A DNA stretch of 58,526 nucleotides from Pseudomonadota bacterium (GTDB lineage: Bacteria; Pseudomonadota; Alphaproteobacteria; Sphingomonadales; SMXR01): NCBI GenBank assembly GCA_022574255.1, contig JACZSK010000008.1, positions 1-58,526 of the forward strand, written 5' to 3'. The notes beneath the pieces were generated by a model that did no database searches, was not told the origin of the DNA, and saw only the letters and a list, made by a program, of their open reading frames with translations. Below are positions 1-9,544 of this stretch, in pieces; the first letter of the stretch is position 1; every line of letters begins with the position of its first letter. Both the position numbers and the translations under genes were made by a program.

Positions 1-531
1 ATCCGCGAGCGCACCGGATCAATCCTGCCCAAAGTGGCGCCTTCGAACGTCTATCCCACATCCGACGGCGAGGCGCTGATCGGGGCCAATCAGGACACCG
101 TATTCGGGCGCCTTTGCGAGGCCATGGGGCAGCCCGAACTGGCTCAGGACGCCCGTTATTCCAACCATATGGCGCGCGGTGAACACCAGCAGGAACTGGA
201 CGAACTGATTGCCGAATGGACGAAAACGCTGACCACCAAGGAGTTGCTCGACACCATGGAGGAACACGGCGTGCCGGCGGGGAAAATATACAAAGCGCCG
301 GACATGCTGGAGGATCCCCATTTCAAGGCGCGGGAAGCCATCGTTCATGTCGACGACCCGAAATATAAAAAGCTCTTTATGCAGAACGTCTTTCCCAAAA
401 TGTCGGACACGCCCGGTGCGGTGCATTCCTCGGGACCGGCGCTTGGCGCGCACAACAAAGAGGTTTATGAAGGTCTTCTGGGGCTCAGCCCCGAGCAGCT
501 TGACGAAATGGAGAAGACCGGAGTAATTTAA
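1..531 (+). CDS. CaiB/BaiF family CoA-transferase (class III), C-terminal part
   Basis: The gene enters from the left edge already in frame, so only about 176 C-terminal residues are present. Family III CoA-transferases move CoA between carboxylic acids in the cytoplasm. The visible part has typical late-domain features: a segment reading SDGEALIGANQDTVFGRLCE, then a helical stretch ending in ELLDTMEEHGVPAGKIY, then DMLEDPHFKAREAI. The catalytic Asp lies upstream and cannot be checked. The stop overlaps the next start (TAATG), so it is translationally coupled to the isochorismatase-like gene. Substrate is unknown. The family call is firm. Confidence 0.88.
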   Translation: MRERTGSILPKVAPSNVYPTSDGEALIGANQDTVFGRLCEAMGQPELAQDARYSNHMARGEHQQELDELIAEWTKTLTTKELLDTMEEHGVPAGKIYKAPDMLEDPHFKAREAIVHVDDPKYKKLFMQNVFPKMSDTPGAVHSSGPALGAHNKEVYEGLLGLSPEQLDEMEKTGVI

Positions 532-1184
532 TGGCCGACGGGCGCGTTGACGATCTGGAACTGGATTACAAGAAAGCCGGGTTCGGCAACCGGCTGGGGT
601 TTGGCCAAAGCCCGGCGCTGTTGCTGGTCGATTTCTTAATGGCTTATCTGGATCCGGACTCGCCCTTGTATGCGGGGGTTGAGGCGGAGCTCGGCGTGGC
701 GGAAAAGTTGCTGGACGCGGCCCGCGGGGCCGGAATTCCAATTATTTTCACCCGTGTGGAATACACCCCGGGCGGTGCCGACGGCGGCCATTTCTACCGC
801 AAGGTAACGGCGCTGAAGAATCTGGATCGCGGCAATCCCCTGGGCGCTCTGGCACCCTCGCTGCAGCCCGCCGACGGCGAGATCGTTGTCGTCAAGCAGT
901 ATGCCAGTGCGTTTTTCGGCACCAGCCTGGCTGCGACCATGAATTCTCTGGGTTGCGATTCGGCGATCATTACCGGGTTGACCACGTCAGGCTGTGTGCG
1001 GGCGACGGCGCTTGACACGCTGCAAAACGGCTTCATTCCCATTGTCGTATCGGACGCCTGTGGCGACCGCGACGAACGGGTGCAGCGCGCGAACCTGTTC
1101 GATCTGGCGGCCAAATATGCCGACGTGGTGGAATCCGCCGAAGTGCTGGACTATCTGGCCGGCCTCACGGAAAGAGAAATATAG
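531..1184 (+). CDS. Isochorismatase-like cysteine hydrolase
   Basis: This 217-residue protein fits the isochorismatase/N-carbamoylsarcosine amidase superfamily. The expected catalytic triad is visible: Asp34 in LLLVDFLMAYL, Lys122 in VVKQYASAFFG and Cys155 in TGLTTSGCVRATALDT. Such enzymes hydrolyse amides or related C-N bonds in the cytoplasm. The ATG overlaps the stop of the CoA-transferase gene, so the two are one operon. The pairing with a CoA-transferase and a nearby GntR regulator suggests a small catabolic route for an amide or carbamoyl compound. The exact substrate cannot be read from sequence. Confidence 0.88.
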   Translation: MADGRVDDLELDYKKAGFGNRLGFGQSPALLLVDFLMAYLDPDSPLYAGVEAELGVAEKLLDAARGAGIPIIFTRVEYTPGGADGGHFYRKVTALKNLDRGNPLGALAPSLQPADGEIVVVKQYASAFFGTSLAATMNSLGCDSAIITGLTTSGCVRATALDTLQNGFIPIVVSDACGDRDERVQRANLFDLAAKYADVVESAEVLDYLAGLTEREI

Positions 1185-1205
1185 CGGCCCTCCGCGTTAC
1201 TCTGC

Positions 1206-1883
1206 CTATTCCGCGGCCTTGCTGCTGTTGCCATTGCATGACCTCTTGTAGCGCAGTTTGTAGGCCTGATATGCCGCCAGGATATGGGATTTCATCACCG
1301 CCTGGGCCCAGGCGCCATCGCGTGCCCTGAAGGCCGCGATCAACTCGCCATGCTGATGATTGCTGCGCTGCAGGTCAACGCGCGTATACGATATTGCGGT
1401 GCGGGCGATCAGGGGCTGCTCGACCAGGCGGCCAATCATCTGGGTCAGGCGGCGGCTGCCCGCGGCCTCGGTGATGATCTCGTGAAAGCGTCTGTTTGAT
1501 TGAACAAACACGTCGCGGTCCGGTTCATCCTCTTTTTCCAAAACCGTGCTCATGGTGCGGTGCAGGTGGCTCAGCTCCTCAATGTGACCCGGCATGGCGC
1601 GCCCCGAAGCCAATAGCGCCGCGTGGCCTTCCAGTATGGCCCGCAGCGTGAAGATGTCCTTGATGTCATCGTCGGACCATTCAGACACATAGGTGCCGTG
1701 GTTTGGCACGACGCGCACGTATTCCTCCGCCGACAGCGCCCTGAGGGCATCCCTGATCGGCGTGCGGCTGACACCGCAAACTTCCGCCAGTTCCTCCTCC
1801 TTGAGGTGGGCGCCAGGGGCGAATTCGCCGGTAAGAATACGCGAGCGAATCGCTTCGTAGGCCTTGCTGGACGCTCTGGACAT
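1206..1883 (-). CDS. GntR-family transcriptional regulator (FadR/FCD subfamily)
   Basis: The 225-residue protein has an N-terminal winged helix (about residues 5-70), with the recognition region EEELAEVCGVSRTPIRDALR and the wing VRVVPNHGTYVS. A helical FCD ligand-binding domain follows (about 80-215). FCD regulators usually repress catabolic operons and are released by an organic-acid ligand. The start is supported by a GGAGGG ribosome site nine bases upstream. It is convergent with the isochorismatase gene and divergent from the TonB receptor; a GntR-type palindrome lies at 2096-2105 before the receptor. Regulation of one or both neighbours is inferred. Confidence 0.92.
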   Translation of the reverse strand: MSRASSKAYEAIRSRILTGEFAPGAHLKEEELAEVCGVSRTPIRDALRALSAEEYVRVVPNHGTYVSEWSDDDIKDIFTLRAILEGHAALLASGRAMPGHIEELSHLHRTMSTVLEKEDEPDRDVFVQSNRRFHEIITEAAGSRRLTQMIGRLVEQPLIARTAISYTRVDLQRSNHQHGELIAAFRARDGAWAQAVMKSHILAAYQAYKLRYKRSCNGNSSKAAE

Positions 1884-2095
1884 TCACCAATTCCCTCCGG
1901 CGGATTAATCTTCCGCAGCGTTCCCAGGGTTTGAACTCAATTACCGGTGAGGGCTGTGCCGCAGCCGGATGTAACAGGGCATTACCGGGTGCAAACAGAC
2001 AAAAAAGTAATTCAGCAGTCTATTTGCCGCGGTTGGCGCTCACTCATTGGCCAGAATCGCAGGCATAGTTAATTGAGACCTTGACCACGCGTACT

Positions 2096-2105
2096 TTGTA
2101 TACAA
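2096..2105. promoter_or_regulatory. Candidate GntR operator upstream of the TonB receptor
   Basis: The 10-bp perfect palindrome TTGTATACAA fits the TNGT-ACNA pattern known for FadR-type GntR regulators. It lies 68 bases before the receptor start and overlaps a possible -10 hexamer TACAAT (2101-2106), so binding there would plausibly block transcription. The divergent GntR gene at 1206-1883 is the obvious candidate binder. No experimental support is available from sequence. Confidence 0.5.
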
Positions 2106-2172
2106 TAAAAGTTCCTGGTTGGTATCTAAAAGAAAAAAAAATCCTGCTCTCGTATGGATCAAGGAGGCATTC

Positions 2173-4818
2173 ATGGTGAAGAACATTCTGAAATCGGCAT
2201 TGCTGACCAGTGTCAGCCTGGCCGCGCTGGGGGGAATCCAGGCGCCTGTCCTGGCCCAGGACCAGGACGGAGTAATCGAGGAAATTATTGTTGTTTCCCG
2301 CCGCCGCGAGGAATCACTCCGGGATGTTCCCGCCACCGTTGCCGTGCTGACCGAATCAACGCTGAAAGCGGCCGGTGTGCAACGGGCTGTGGATTTTCTG
2401 CGGATGACGCCCGGCGTGACCCTGGTGAACGCCGCCGAGGTTGGCGACACGCAGGTCAATATTCGTGGCATTAACGGTGCGCGCGACGCCGAAAACAGCT
2501 TTGCATTCATTGTCGATGGCATCCTGATGACCAATCCCGCGGCCTTTAACCGCGAATTCGCCGACCTGCGGCAGATCGAGATTCTGAAAGGCCCGCAGGG
2601 CGCCATTTATGGGCGCAATGCGGCGGCCGGTGCGATCATCGTATCAACCAAGAAGCCCGGCAACGATTTCACGCTTGATGTCAAAGCAAGCTATGGCACC
2701 CAGGAATCAATCTATGGATCAGTGACCATGGCCGGGCCGCTGGTGAGGGATGAGCTGTTTTTCAGCGCTCATTTCGACTACCGCGATACCGATGGCTTTT
2801 TCTCCAACAGCTTCACCAATGAAGAAGGCACCGTCGACCAGTTTCAGAATTACAATATATCCGGTCGCCTGCTTTGGCAGCCCAACGACCGGACCTCTCT
2901 GGACGTGAAAGCGCGCTATGGCGAGGTTGATGGATCGGCGATTGTATTCAATGCCGCTTTTTCACTGGAGAATTTTGCCGGTGCTTTCGCCGCACCGGCG
3001 GCGTTCGAGGATGTCAACGAGCATGAGTTCATCTTCCAGCAAAATATTGATTCCGATAATGACCAAACGGCTTTCGAGATTTCGGCCAAGCTGGAACATG
3101 ACATGGACTGGGCAACAGTTACCGCCTGGGCGCTGTTCAGCGATATCGACAACGATCTTATTTCCGATGGCACCTCCGGCGCCTTTGGCTTCTTCGCATC
3201 CGACGCGGGGGTCACCGACGCCGCTGGTCAGGCCGCGTTCGATGCCTGCCAGGCGAGCACCGCAGCGCTGTTTGACGGCGGTGCGGGCGCTTTCACGGTG
3301 CTGCCGCCGCCACAGTTCATCGGCGCTTCACCGGTTCCCATACTGGTGCATCCGACGCCTTTCGACGCCTTTGGTCTGCCGCAGGGGTCTTTCTTCGGTC
3401 CCTACACGCCGACCACCTGTGACGGCATCCAGGAGCAGCTTCGCTTGCAGAGCGATATCAGTTTTGAGGTCAGGCTGGCGTCGCCGTCCAACCAGGCGCT
3501 GCGTTGGGAAGTGGGCGTATATTTCCTTGATATTGACCGGGAAGTGGGTGTTTCGCTCAATACCGACACTGGTAACACTCCGGTGCGCGGGCTGTTCCAG
3601 CGCTCTTCGGATTCTGGCAACTTCACCGAAGCCCTGCTGTGGGACCAGTTTGACAGCACCGTCTTCGCGTTCTTCGGCAACATCAATTATGACGTGAACG
3701 AGGATGTCGAACTGACCGTGGCCCTGCGCTACGACAATGAGAAAAGGAAGGTCACTAACCTGGTGCCAACCGATGTGGTCACCCAGTTTGTCGATTTCGA
3801 CGGCGATTTTACGGCTGGTGGCTCGCCGCTGAACCCGGCGCTGCTGGCAACGCCTGGCGGCATTCCGTCGCAGAGCAAGACCTTCTCGGAACTGGAGCCC
3901 AAGATCAGCATCAGCTGGGATGTGAGCAGAGACCTGACCCTCTACGGCAGCTGGGGCGTTGGTTTCAAGGCGGGCGGCTTCAATAACGCCGGCAGCCAGG
4001 CGACCATCCAGAGCACCATCAATGACTTTATCGGGCTTATCGACCCCACCTATGTAGGCCCGCAAATCGAAGACGTTTTCGAGAAAGAGACCTCAAGCGC
4101 CTTCGAGGTGGGGTTCAAGGGCAGCGCGCTGGATGGGCGGCTCAGATTTGACGGTGCTGTTTATTATGTCGATGTGACCGATATGCAGTCCTTCGAGTTC
4201 TTCGTCGGCACCTTTGGCCTGCTGCGCGTCGTCAACAATATCGACAAGGTCAGGCTCAAGGGCTTTGAGTTTGCCGCCAGCGCCCAGCTACACGAGTATT
4301 TTTCCGTCTCCGGCGGCTTTAACGTCACCGACAGCGAAATCAGGGCCTTCACCTCGCGCCCCAATACCATTGGCAACAAGTCGCCCTATACCGCGGATTA
4401 CACGATCAACGCAGCGGCGGAATTCAACTATCCGATCTACCAGGACATTTCCCTGGTTGCCCGGGCCGACGCTCTCTGGGTCGGCGATACCTGGTTCCAT
4501 TCGGTGCAGGACAATGTCGTGCAGACCCTGAATGGTCCGCTGATCGAATTGTTCTTCTGTCCGGCGCTGGGCGGTTTTCCGGGCTGTGACGCAAGCCTGG
4601 GGCTGGCGAATTTTTCCAACACCAAGCGCGATGCCTATATGACCATTGACCTGCGGTTTGGGCTGGAGGGCGAGAGCTGGTCGATTATCGCCTTCGCCAA
4701 GAACCTCACCAAGGAAATCTACCTTGAAGAGGTGATCCCGGCGCCCGAGTTCGGCGGATCATTCATCCATCCGGCTGCCCGGCGCACCCTGGGCGTGGAG
4801 GTGGCGTTCCGTTATTAG
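2173..4818 (+). CDS. TonB-dependent outer-membrane receptor
   Basis: The mature architecture is a signal peptide (VKNILKSALLTSVSLAALGG, ending near PVLAQ), a TonB-box/plug region starting EEIIVVSRRREESLRDVPATV, and a long beta-barrel ending in the aromatic GVEVAFRY typical of outer-membrane porins and receptors. At 881 residues it is of normal size. The ATG at 2173 is preferred because AAGGAGG lies six bases before it; an open frame extends 18 codons further upstream. These receptors import siderophores, vitamins or plant/sugar compounds using TonB energy. The ligand is unknown. The neighbouring GntR and catabolic genes suggest an organic substrate rather than iron. Confidence 0.93.
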   Translation: MVKNILKSALLTSVSLAALGGIQAPVLAQDQDGVIEEIIVVSRRREESLRDVPATVAVLTESTLKAAGVQRAVDFLRMTPGVTLVNAAEVGDTQVNIRGINGARDAENSFAFIVDGILMTNPAAFNREFADLRQIEILKGPQGAIYGRNAAAGAIIVSTKKPGNDFTLDVKASYGTQESIYGSVTMAGPLVRDELFFSAHFDYRDTDGFFSNSFTNEEGTVDQFQNYNISGRLLWQPNDRTSLDVKARYGEVDGSAIVFNAAFSLENFAGAFAAPAAFEDVNEHEFIFQQNIDSDNDQTAFEISAKLEHDMDWATVTAWALFSDIDNDLISDGTSGAFGFFASDAGVTDAAGQAAFDACQASTAALFDGGAGAFTVLPPPQFIGASPVPILVHPTPFDAFGLPQGSFFGPYTPTTCDGIQEQLRLQSDISFEVRLASPSNQALRWEVGVYFLDIDREVGVSLNTDTGNTPVRGLFQRSSDSGNFTEALLWDQFDSTVFAFFGNINYDVNEDVELTVALRYDNEKRKVTNLVPTDVVTQFVDFDGDFTAGGSPLNPALLATPGGIPSQSKTFSELEPKISISWDVSRDLTLYGSWGVGFKAGGFNNAGSQATIQSTINDFIGLIDPTYVGPQIEDVFEKETSSAFEVGFKGSALDGRLRFDGAVYYVDVTDMQSFEFFVGTFGLLRVVNNIDKVRLKGFEFAASAQLHEYFSVSGGFNVTDSEIRAFTSRPNTIGNKSPYTADYTINAAAEFNYPIYQDISLVARADALWVGDTWFHSVQDNVVQTLNGPLIELFFCPALGGFPGCDASLGLANFSNTKRDAYMTIDLRFGLEGESWSIIAFAKNLTKEIYLEEVIPAPEFGGSFIHPAARRTLGVEVAFRY

Positions 4819-4853
4819 GGGCAATGGGCTAGGGGCTATCGCGGGACCAGGGC

Positions 4854-5501
4854 TTAAGGTTCGGGGGAAATTCCCTGTCGGGATGAGCCGATGCGCCGTG
4901 CATGGCGCCGCGCCTTGGCGCGATTCCCGCAAGTCTGCATCTGGCACCAGCGCCGCCGGCCCGCCTTCGATCTGTCCAGAAACAGGCGCTCGCAGGCCGA
5001 TGCCGCACAGAGGCGGATACGCGCCGGGTCTTGCTCCACCAGTAATTCCGCCGCGTCGCGCGCCACCGGCCACAGCATTGCATCCAGATGGCCGCTGCTG
5101 TTACCGCGCCAGGTCCAGTTAAAGCCCGACCGGGCATCCGAAGCCCCGGAAGCCCCGGAAGCCTCCGAGGCAGCAGGGGCAAGCGCCAGATGGGCCATGG
5201 CGCGGGCCAGCGATCCATTAAGGAAATCAAGGTCGCCGGTGGCCGGCTGGCCGCCCCTCGCCACCGCCGCGAAAATGCGATGAATAACCCGGGCCAGGAT
5301 ACGCGCCTCCGCCAGCACCTCGTCGCCGCGGTAGGGGCTGACGCGCGCCTTCTCCAGCAAGTGGGCGCTCTTATGGGGATCGATCAAGCCGACCCGCAGC
5401 GCGTCTTCGACCAGATCGGGGTAGTTTTTCGGGTCTTCCGGAACAACCCTGTTGGCGAAGGTCAGGGCAGGGGAGCCGGCATCAAAAACCCGTTTCAGCA
5501 T
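4854..5501 (-). CDS. CGNR zinc-finger domain protein (ABATE domain), probable regulator
   Basis: The 215-residue protein has an N-terminal ABATE-like region and a C-terminal CGNR zinc finger. The zinc-finger signature is clear: LCAASACERLFLDRSKAGRRRWC, followed by CGNRAKARRHARR. The Cys residues and the closing CGNR match the family. Members are thought to be nucleic-acid-binding transcription factors. A low-complexity stretch of Ala, Ser and Gly (EASGASGASDARSG) sits in the middle. It converges on the TonB receptor and is transcribed from an AT-rich intergenic region. Its targets are unknown. Confidence 0.87.
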   Translation of the reverse strand: MLKRVFDAGSPALTFANRVVPEDPKNYPDLVEDALRVGLIDPHKSAHLLEKARVSPYRGDEVLAEARILARVIHRIFAAVARGGQPATGDLDFLNGSLARAMAHLALAPAASEASGASGASDARSGFNWTWRGNSSGHLDAMLWPVARDAAELLVEQDPARIRLCAASACERLFLDRSKAGRRRWCQMQTCGNRAKARRHARRIGSSRQGISPEP

Positions 5502-5804
5502 GGCGGCGATACCTTGTGAAATAAACTAGCTAAAGTTATTATATAGGTTATATATAAAGTACAAGAGGCAATAAAAACCAGTAAACAAGTTTATAACAGT
5601 TTTATCGCCGCGTATAAATGCTGTTCCCGGCGCAACATTTCGTGATTGACCCCCGTCATTCGACGCTTGACCAAAACCTGTTTAGGTGAAATTCTCGCGG
5701 CTCGGTTTGGCTGACAGAGGGGCTGATCGCCCGGATTGCCTTCAGGCGACCCCGAGATTTTGAACCTTGGGGTCTGGATTCAATAACCACTTCGGGGAAA
5801 CAGA
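5502..5804. other. AT-rich divergent intergenic region
   Basis: No gene is seen in these 303 bases. The first 90 bases are strongly AT-rich (for example TTATTATATAGGTTATATAT), unlike the surrounding high-GC DNA, and fit a promoter region for the CGNR gene. A GACCCC...GGGGTC inverted repeat (5748-5753 with 5769-5774) lies just before the M19 dipeptidase start; its role is unknown. Confidence 0.4.
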
Positions 5805-7049
5805 ATGAAAATTGCAAATTTTTCGCTATTGGCTGCGGCCCTGTTGCTGGTGGGTTGTGGCCAGTCAGATGGCGAGTCCACTACCGCTGGTCTTTCGGAG
5901 CGGGCCAACGAGCTGGCCCAGACATCGATCATCATCGACACCCATATTGACGTGCCATACCGGCTGGAATTGACTTGGGCCGATGTGTCCGAGACCACCG
6001 AGGATGGCGATTTCGACTATCCCCGCGCCGTCGCGGGCGGGTTGAACGCGCCATTCATGTCGATCTATACGCCTGCCAAACTGGAGGCGGAGGGGGGCTC
6101 GAAGGCGCTGGCTGAAGAACTGATCGACATGGTTGAGGGGATTGCCGACGCCGCGCCCGACAAATTTTCCATCGCTTATTCCACCGAAGATATTGTTCGC
6201 CATTTCGACGAAGGGCGCATCTCCCTGCCCCTGGGGCTGGAGAACGGCTCACCCATCGAGGGCGACCTGGCAAACGTCAGGTATTTTTACGAGCGCGGCA
6301 TCCGCTACATCACACTGACCCATTCGCTGAGCAATCATATTTCGGATTCTTCCTATGACGAGAACAAGCGCTGGGGCGGGCTCAGCCCGTTTGGCTTTGA
6401 AGTCGTCAGGGAAATGAACCGGCTGGGCATCATGGTCGATATCAGTCACGTTTCCGATGGCGCTTTTTGGGATGTCATGGAGATTGCCCAGGTGCCGCCC
6501 ATAGCCTCGCATTCTTCAGCGCGTCATTTTACGCCCGGATTTGAGCGCAATATGAGTGACGACATGATCAAACGCCTGGGCGAGAGCGGCGGCGTGGTCA
6601 TGATAAATTTTGGCTCTTCTTTCCTCACTGAAACCGCCAACATTTATGCCGATCTGCGCGGCGACGCGTGGGACGCCCATAAGGAAGAGAGCGGCATCGA
6701 AGGCAGCCATGATGAACGCGTCGCTTTCTATGCCGCGTGGGAGGTCGATAACGGCCCGTTCCCCTATGCCAGCCTCGACCAAGCGCTGGATCATTTCGAC
6801 CATGTAGTGGCGCTGACCGGCATTGACTATGTGGGAATCGGCTCCGATTATGACGGCGTCGGCGACAGCCTGCCGGTGGGCCTGAAAGATGTCGCCAGCT
6901 ATCCAAACCTGATCCGGGGCCTCCTGGAGCGCGGCTACGGGGACGAAGACATACGCAAGATACTTGGGGGCAATCTGCTGCGGGTGTGGCGCGAGGTGGA
7001 GGTTTACGCCCGTGCACAGGCCGCACAGGCGGAACCTGCGGATCAATAA
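5805..7049 (+). CDS. Membrane dipeptidase (peptidase M19) lipoprotein
   Basis: This 414-residue protein belongs to the renal dipeptidase family, which hydrolyses dipeptides using a binuclear zinc site. Residues 1-18 form a lipoprotein signal ending LLLVGC, so it should be anchored in the envelope at Cys18. The first metal motif is DTHIDV (His47, Asp49); the next ligands are seen in LTHSLSNH, VDISHVSD and ASHSSARH, and GIGSDYDGVG is the conserved late Asp motif. It is followed 29 bases later by an M28 peptidase lipoprotein, so the pair probably acts together in peptide turnover in the periplasm. Confidence 0.93.
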   Translation: MKIANFSLLAAALLLVGCGQSDGESTTAGLSERANELAQTSIIIDTHIDVPYRLELTWADVSETTEDGDFDYPRAVAGGLNAPFMSIYTPAKLEAEGGSKALAEELIDMVEGIADAAPDKFSIAYSTEDIVRHFDEGRISLPLGLENGSPIEGDLANVRYFYERGIRYITLTHSLSNHISDSSYDENKRWGGLSPFGFEVVREMNRLGIMVDISHVSDGAFWDVMEIAQVPPIASHSSARHFTPGFERNMSDDMIKRLGESGGVVMINFGSSFLTETANIYADLRGDAWDAHKEESGIEGSHDERVAFYAAWEVDNGPFPYASLDQALDHFDHVVALTGIDYVGIGSDYDGVGDSLPVGLKDVASYPNLIRGLLERGYGDEDIRKILGGNLLRVWREVEVYARAQAAQAEPADQ

Positions 7050-7078
7050 ACAGCAAATAACCGACAGCGAGAGAAAAC

Positions 7079-8746
7079 ATGAAGATTTCGAATGTATTGG
7101 TTTGTGCGCTGGCGCTCGGTCTTGGTGCCTGCGGTGCCGGCGATAACGACGGCGCCACGGGGCCGGACGGGATCAGTGCCGAAGATATTGCAGCCCATGT
7201 TGCCGTGCTGGCATCGGATGAATTCGAGGGCCGGGGGCCGTCTTCGCCGGGCGAAGAGAAGACGGTCGCTTATCTGGCGGCGCAGTACAAGGCCATGGGA
7301 CTGCAGCCCGGCAATGGCGACAGTTATTTCCAGGACGTGCCGCTGGTTGATATAACCGCCGATCCCGATACGAAGCTCGTTTTCACCGACGCCGGCGGCA
7401 ACCAGATATCTTTCGACTACGCCAGCGAGATGGTGGTCTGGACCACGCGGGTGGTGGAACGTTCAGCGGTGGAGAACAGCGAGGTCGTTTTTGTCGGCTA
7501 TGGCATCGTGGCGCCCGAATACGACTGGAACGACTATGAGGGCCTTGATGTCGCCGGCAAGACGGTGATCATTCTGGTCAATGATCCCGGTTTCGCCACC
7601 GGCGACGAGGACCTGTTTACGGGCAGGGCCATGACCTATTACGGGCGCTGGACCTACAAGTTCGAAGAAGCCGCCAGGCAGGGCGCCGCCGCGGCTCTGG
7701 TGGTGCATCAAACCGCCCCGGCGGCCTATGGCTGGGACACGGTGCGCAATTCCTGGACCGGCCCACAGTTCAGTCTGGAGGCCGAAAACGGCAATATGGA
7801 CCGGATTGCCATAGAAGGATGGATCACCGAACAGAGCGCGCGCATCCTGTTCGAGCACACCGGCGTCGATTTCGATACGGCGGCCGCCGCGGCGATGTCG
7901 CGGGATTTCGAGCCCCGCCATCTTGGCCGCACCGCCAGCGTTGCGGTCGATAACGTGATCCGCCATTCATCGTCCAGGAATGTGGTGGCGGTGCTGCCCG
8001 GATCGGAAGTGCCGGACGAGTATTTCATCTATATGGCGCATTGGGATCACCTGGGGCTGGACCCGTCAATCGAAGGTGACGGCATCTACAACGGCGCGCT
8101 GGACAACGCCTCGGGCACCGCGGCGCTGCTCGAACTGGCCCAGGCTTTTGCCAGCCTGGAAAAAAGCCCGCGCCGCTCGATGATTTTCATGTCCGTCACG
8201 GCGGAAGAGCAGGGTCTGCTGGGCTCGGCGCATTATGCCGCCAACCCATTGTTTCCGCTACATAAAACCGTTGCAGGCCTGAATATGGATGGGCTGAATA
8301 TCATCGGCCCCACGGCTGAGATCACCGTCACCGGCTATGGCATGTCCGAACTCGACGCGGTACTGCAAAAAGCCGCCGAAGCGCGGGGCCGCCGCATCGA
8401 CCCGGATCCCAAGCCCGAGTATGGATCATATTATCGCTCCGATCATTTCGAGCTGGCCAAGATGGGGGTGCCGATGATCTATCCGAACAGCGGCATTGAT
8501 CATTTGGAAAAGGGCGTTGCCTATGGCCAGGCCATGTCGGATAAATATCGGGCGGAGCGCTACCACATGCCCACCGACGAGTTCGACGAAACCTGGGACC
8601 TGAGTGGTGCGGTTGCTGATGTGTTGCTTTATTACGATGTTGGGCTGGCGGTGGCCAATTCCGATCAATGGCCCAACTGGTATGTGACCAGCGCCTTCCG
8701 CAACATCCGTATCGCCAGCCTGCGGGCGGCGAAAAGGGGCCAATGA
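7079..8746 (+). CDS. M28-family metallopeptidase lipoprotein with PA domain
   Basis: This 555-residue protein has a lipobox (ALGLGAC, Cys18), a PA-type insertion (roughly residues 120-260) and an M28 zinc aminopeptidase domain. Metal and catalytic motifs are present in order: AHWDHLGL, GALDNASGTAALLE, SVTAEEQGLLGS, NMDGLN and YYRSDHFELAK. M28 enzymes remove N-terminal amino acids. The start is 29 bases after the dipeptidase stop, so the two form an operon. Together they could break oligopeptides to free amino acids outside the inner membrane. Specificity is unknown. Confidence 0.93.
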   Translation: MKISNVLVCALALGLGACGAGDNDGATGPDGISAEDIAAHVAVLASDEFEGRGPSSPGEEKTVAYLAAQYKAMGLQPGNGDSYFQDVPLVDITADPDTKLVFTDAGGNQISFDYASEMVVWTTRVVERSAVENSEVVFVGYGIVAPEYDWNDYEGLDVAGKTVIILVNDPGFATGDEDLFTGRAMTYYGRWTYKFEEAARQGAAAALVVHQTAPAAYGWDTVRNSWTGPQFSLEAENGNMDRIAIEGWITEQSARILFEHTGVDFDTAAAAAMSRDFEPRHLGRTASVAVDNVIRHSSSRNVVAVLPGSEVPDEYFIYMAHWDHLGLDPSIEGDGIYNGALDNASGTAALLELAQAFASLEKSPRRSMIFMSVTAEEQGLLGSAHYAANPLFPLHKTVAGLNMDGLNIIGPTAEITVTGYGMSELDAVLQKAAEARGRRIDPDPKPEYGSYYRSDHFELAKMGVPMIYPNSGIDHLEKGVAYGQAMSDKYRAERYHMPTDEFDETWDLSGAVADVLLYYDVGLAVANSDQWPNWYVTSAFRNIRIASLRAAKRGQ

Positions 8747-8807
8747 ATCAAAGAAGCGAAATCAGTGACAAGTGACGCGGATGCCTGGCCGGACAACGGT
8801 GGCCATT

Positions 8808-9440
8808 TCAGGAACCCGGTTTGCGCCCGGGCAACATATGCTTGAGGCTTACCAAGCACTGAACCAGCATGCCGCCGATCCGCGGTAGCAGCCGCTGTCT
8901 GAGATCAAAGCATTCTTCATCCTGCAGGCAGAGGCTGGCGATCAGTTTTCTCTCGGCCTCAAGATCGGTGCTGCTGATGTCTTCGTCGTCCTGGGGTCTG
9001 CCGGTCACCGCCCCGATCGTGCCGATGGCGGAGATTGAATCCTCTGCCTCGGCAGGCAGCAGCACCAACTCGTATTCGCGCACCGGCAAACCGGGTGCTG
9101 TTTTGAACTCCGCCAGCACACCACGATTGGGACTGCTCTGTATCTCGTCGAACAGGGCGCCGATTTCGTCACACAGAGACTGCGGCAGAAATTCCCGAAG
9201 CCTGTTATGGTCGTTGCGCAGGGCGAACGCGGAGGCAAGTCTGGGGGATGCCCGCGACATAACGAGCTGCCCGCCGACCCTGGAGAGTTCGAAAATTGTG
9301 TCGAATCGCTCGGTCAGAAATGACCAGTCCAGATCACGGCGGGCCAGTGGACCCGCCTTGTCGGTGCGGATGACGTCGTATATTTCGATAAACTGACGGA
9401 CTGCTTCCGTTCTGGGCTCCACCTGATCCTCCGCTGGCAC
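8808..9440 (-). CDS. Hypothetical protein, possible PAS-like domain
   Basis: A 210-residue soluble protein with no signal peptide. Residues 35-130 loosely resemble the PAS-type domain found in many alphaproteobacterial proteins: a DLDW segment, then LTERFDTIFELSRVGGQLVM, then ALRNDHNRLREFLP. A conserved GTIG-like turn follows the strand YELVLLPAE. I do not recognise the family with certainty. It lies 104 bases downstream of, and on the same strand as, the CxxCH sensor gene, so the two may be co-transcribed and functionally linked. Role as signal partner is inference. Confidence 0.6.
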   Translation of the reverse strand: MPAEDQVEPRTEAVRQFIEIYDVIRTDKAGPLARRDLDWSFLTERFDTIFELSRVGGQLVMSRASPRLASAFALRNDHNRLREFLPQSLCDEIGALFDEIQSSPNRGVLAEFKTAPGLPVREYELVLLPAEAEDSISAIGTIGAVTGRPQDDEDISSTDLEAERKLIASLCLQDEECFDLRQRLLPRIGGMLVQCLVSLKHMLPGRKPGS

Positions 9441-9544
9441 TCAACCTACTGGCACTGGACAACTTCTCACACCGCCGGTTTCTAGCACGACCTTAGATTG
9501 TTGCTGAACAAATTGATTTCACTTTTGCTTGAGCCTTGATTCGC

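Noticed and set aside
19-741. Long minus-strand frames opposite real genes, here and along the whole window
   Set aside because: Typical antisense shadows in high-GC DNA; the plus-strand frames carry clear family motifs.
9441-9544. TGGCAC motifs near 9446-9460 as sigma-54 promoters
   Set aside because: The required GC at -12 is absent at the right distance.
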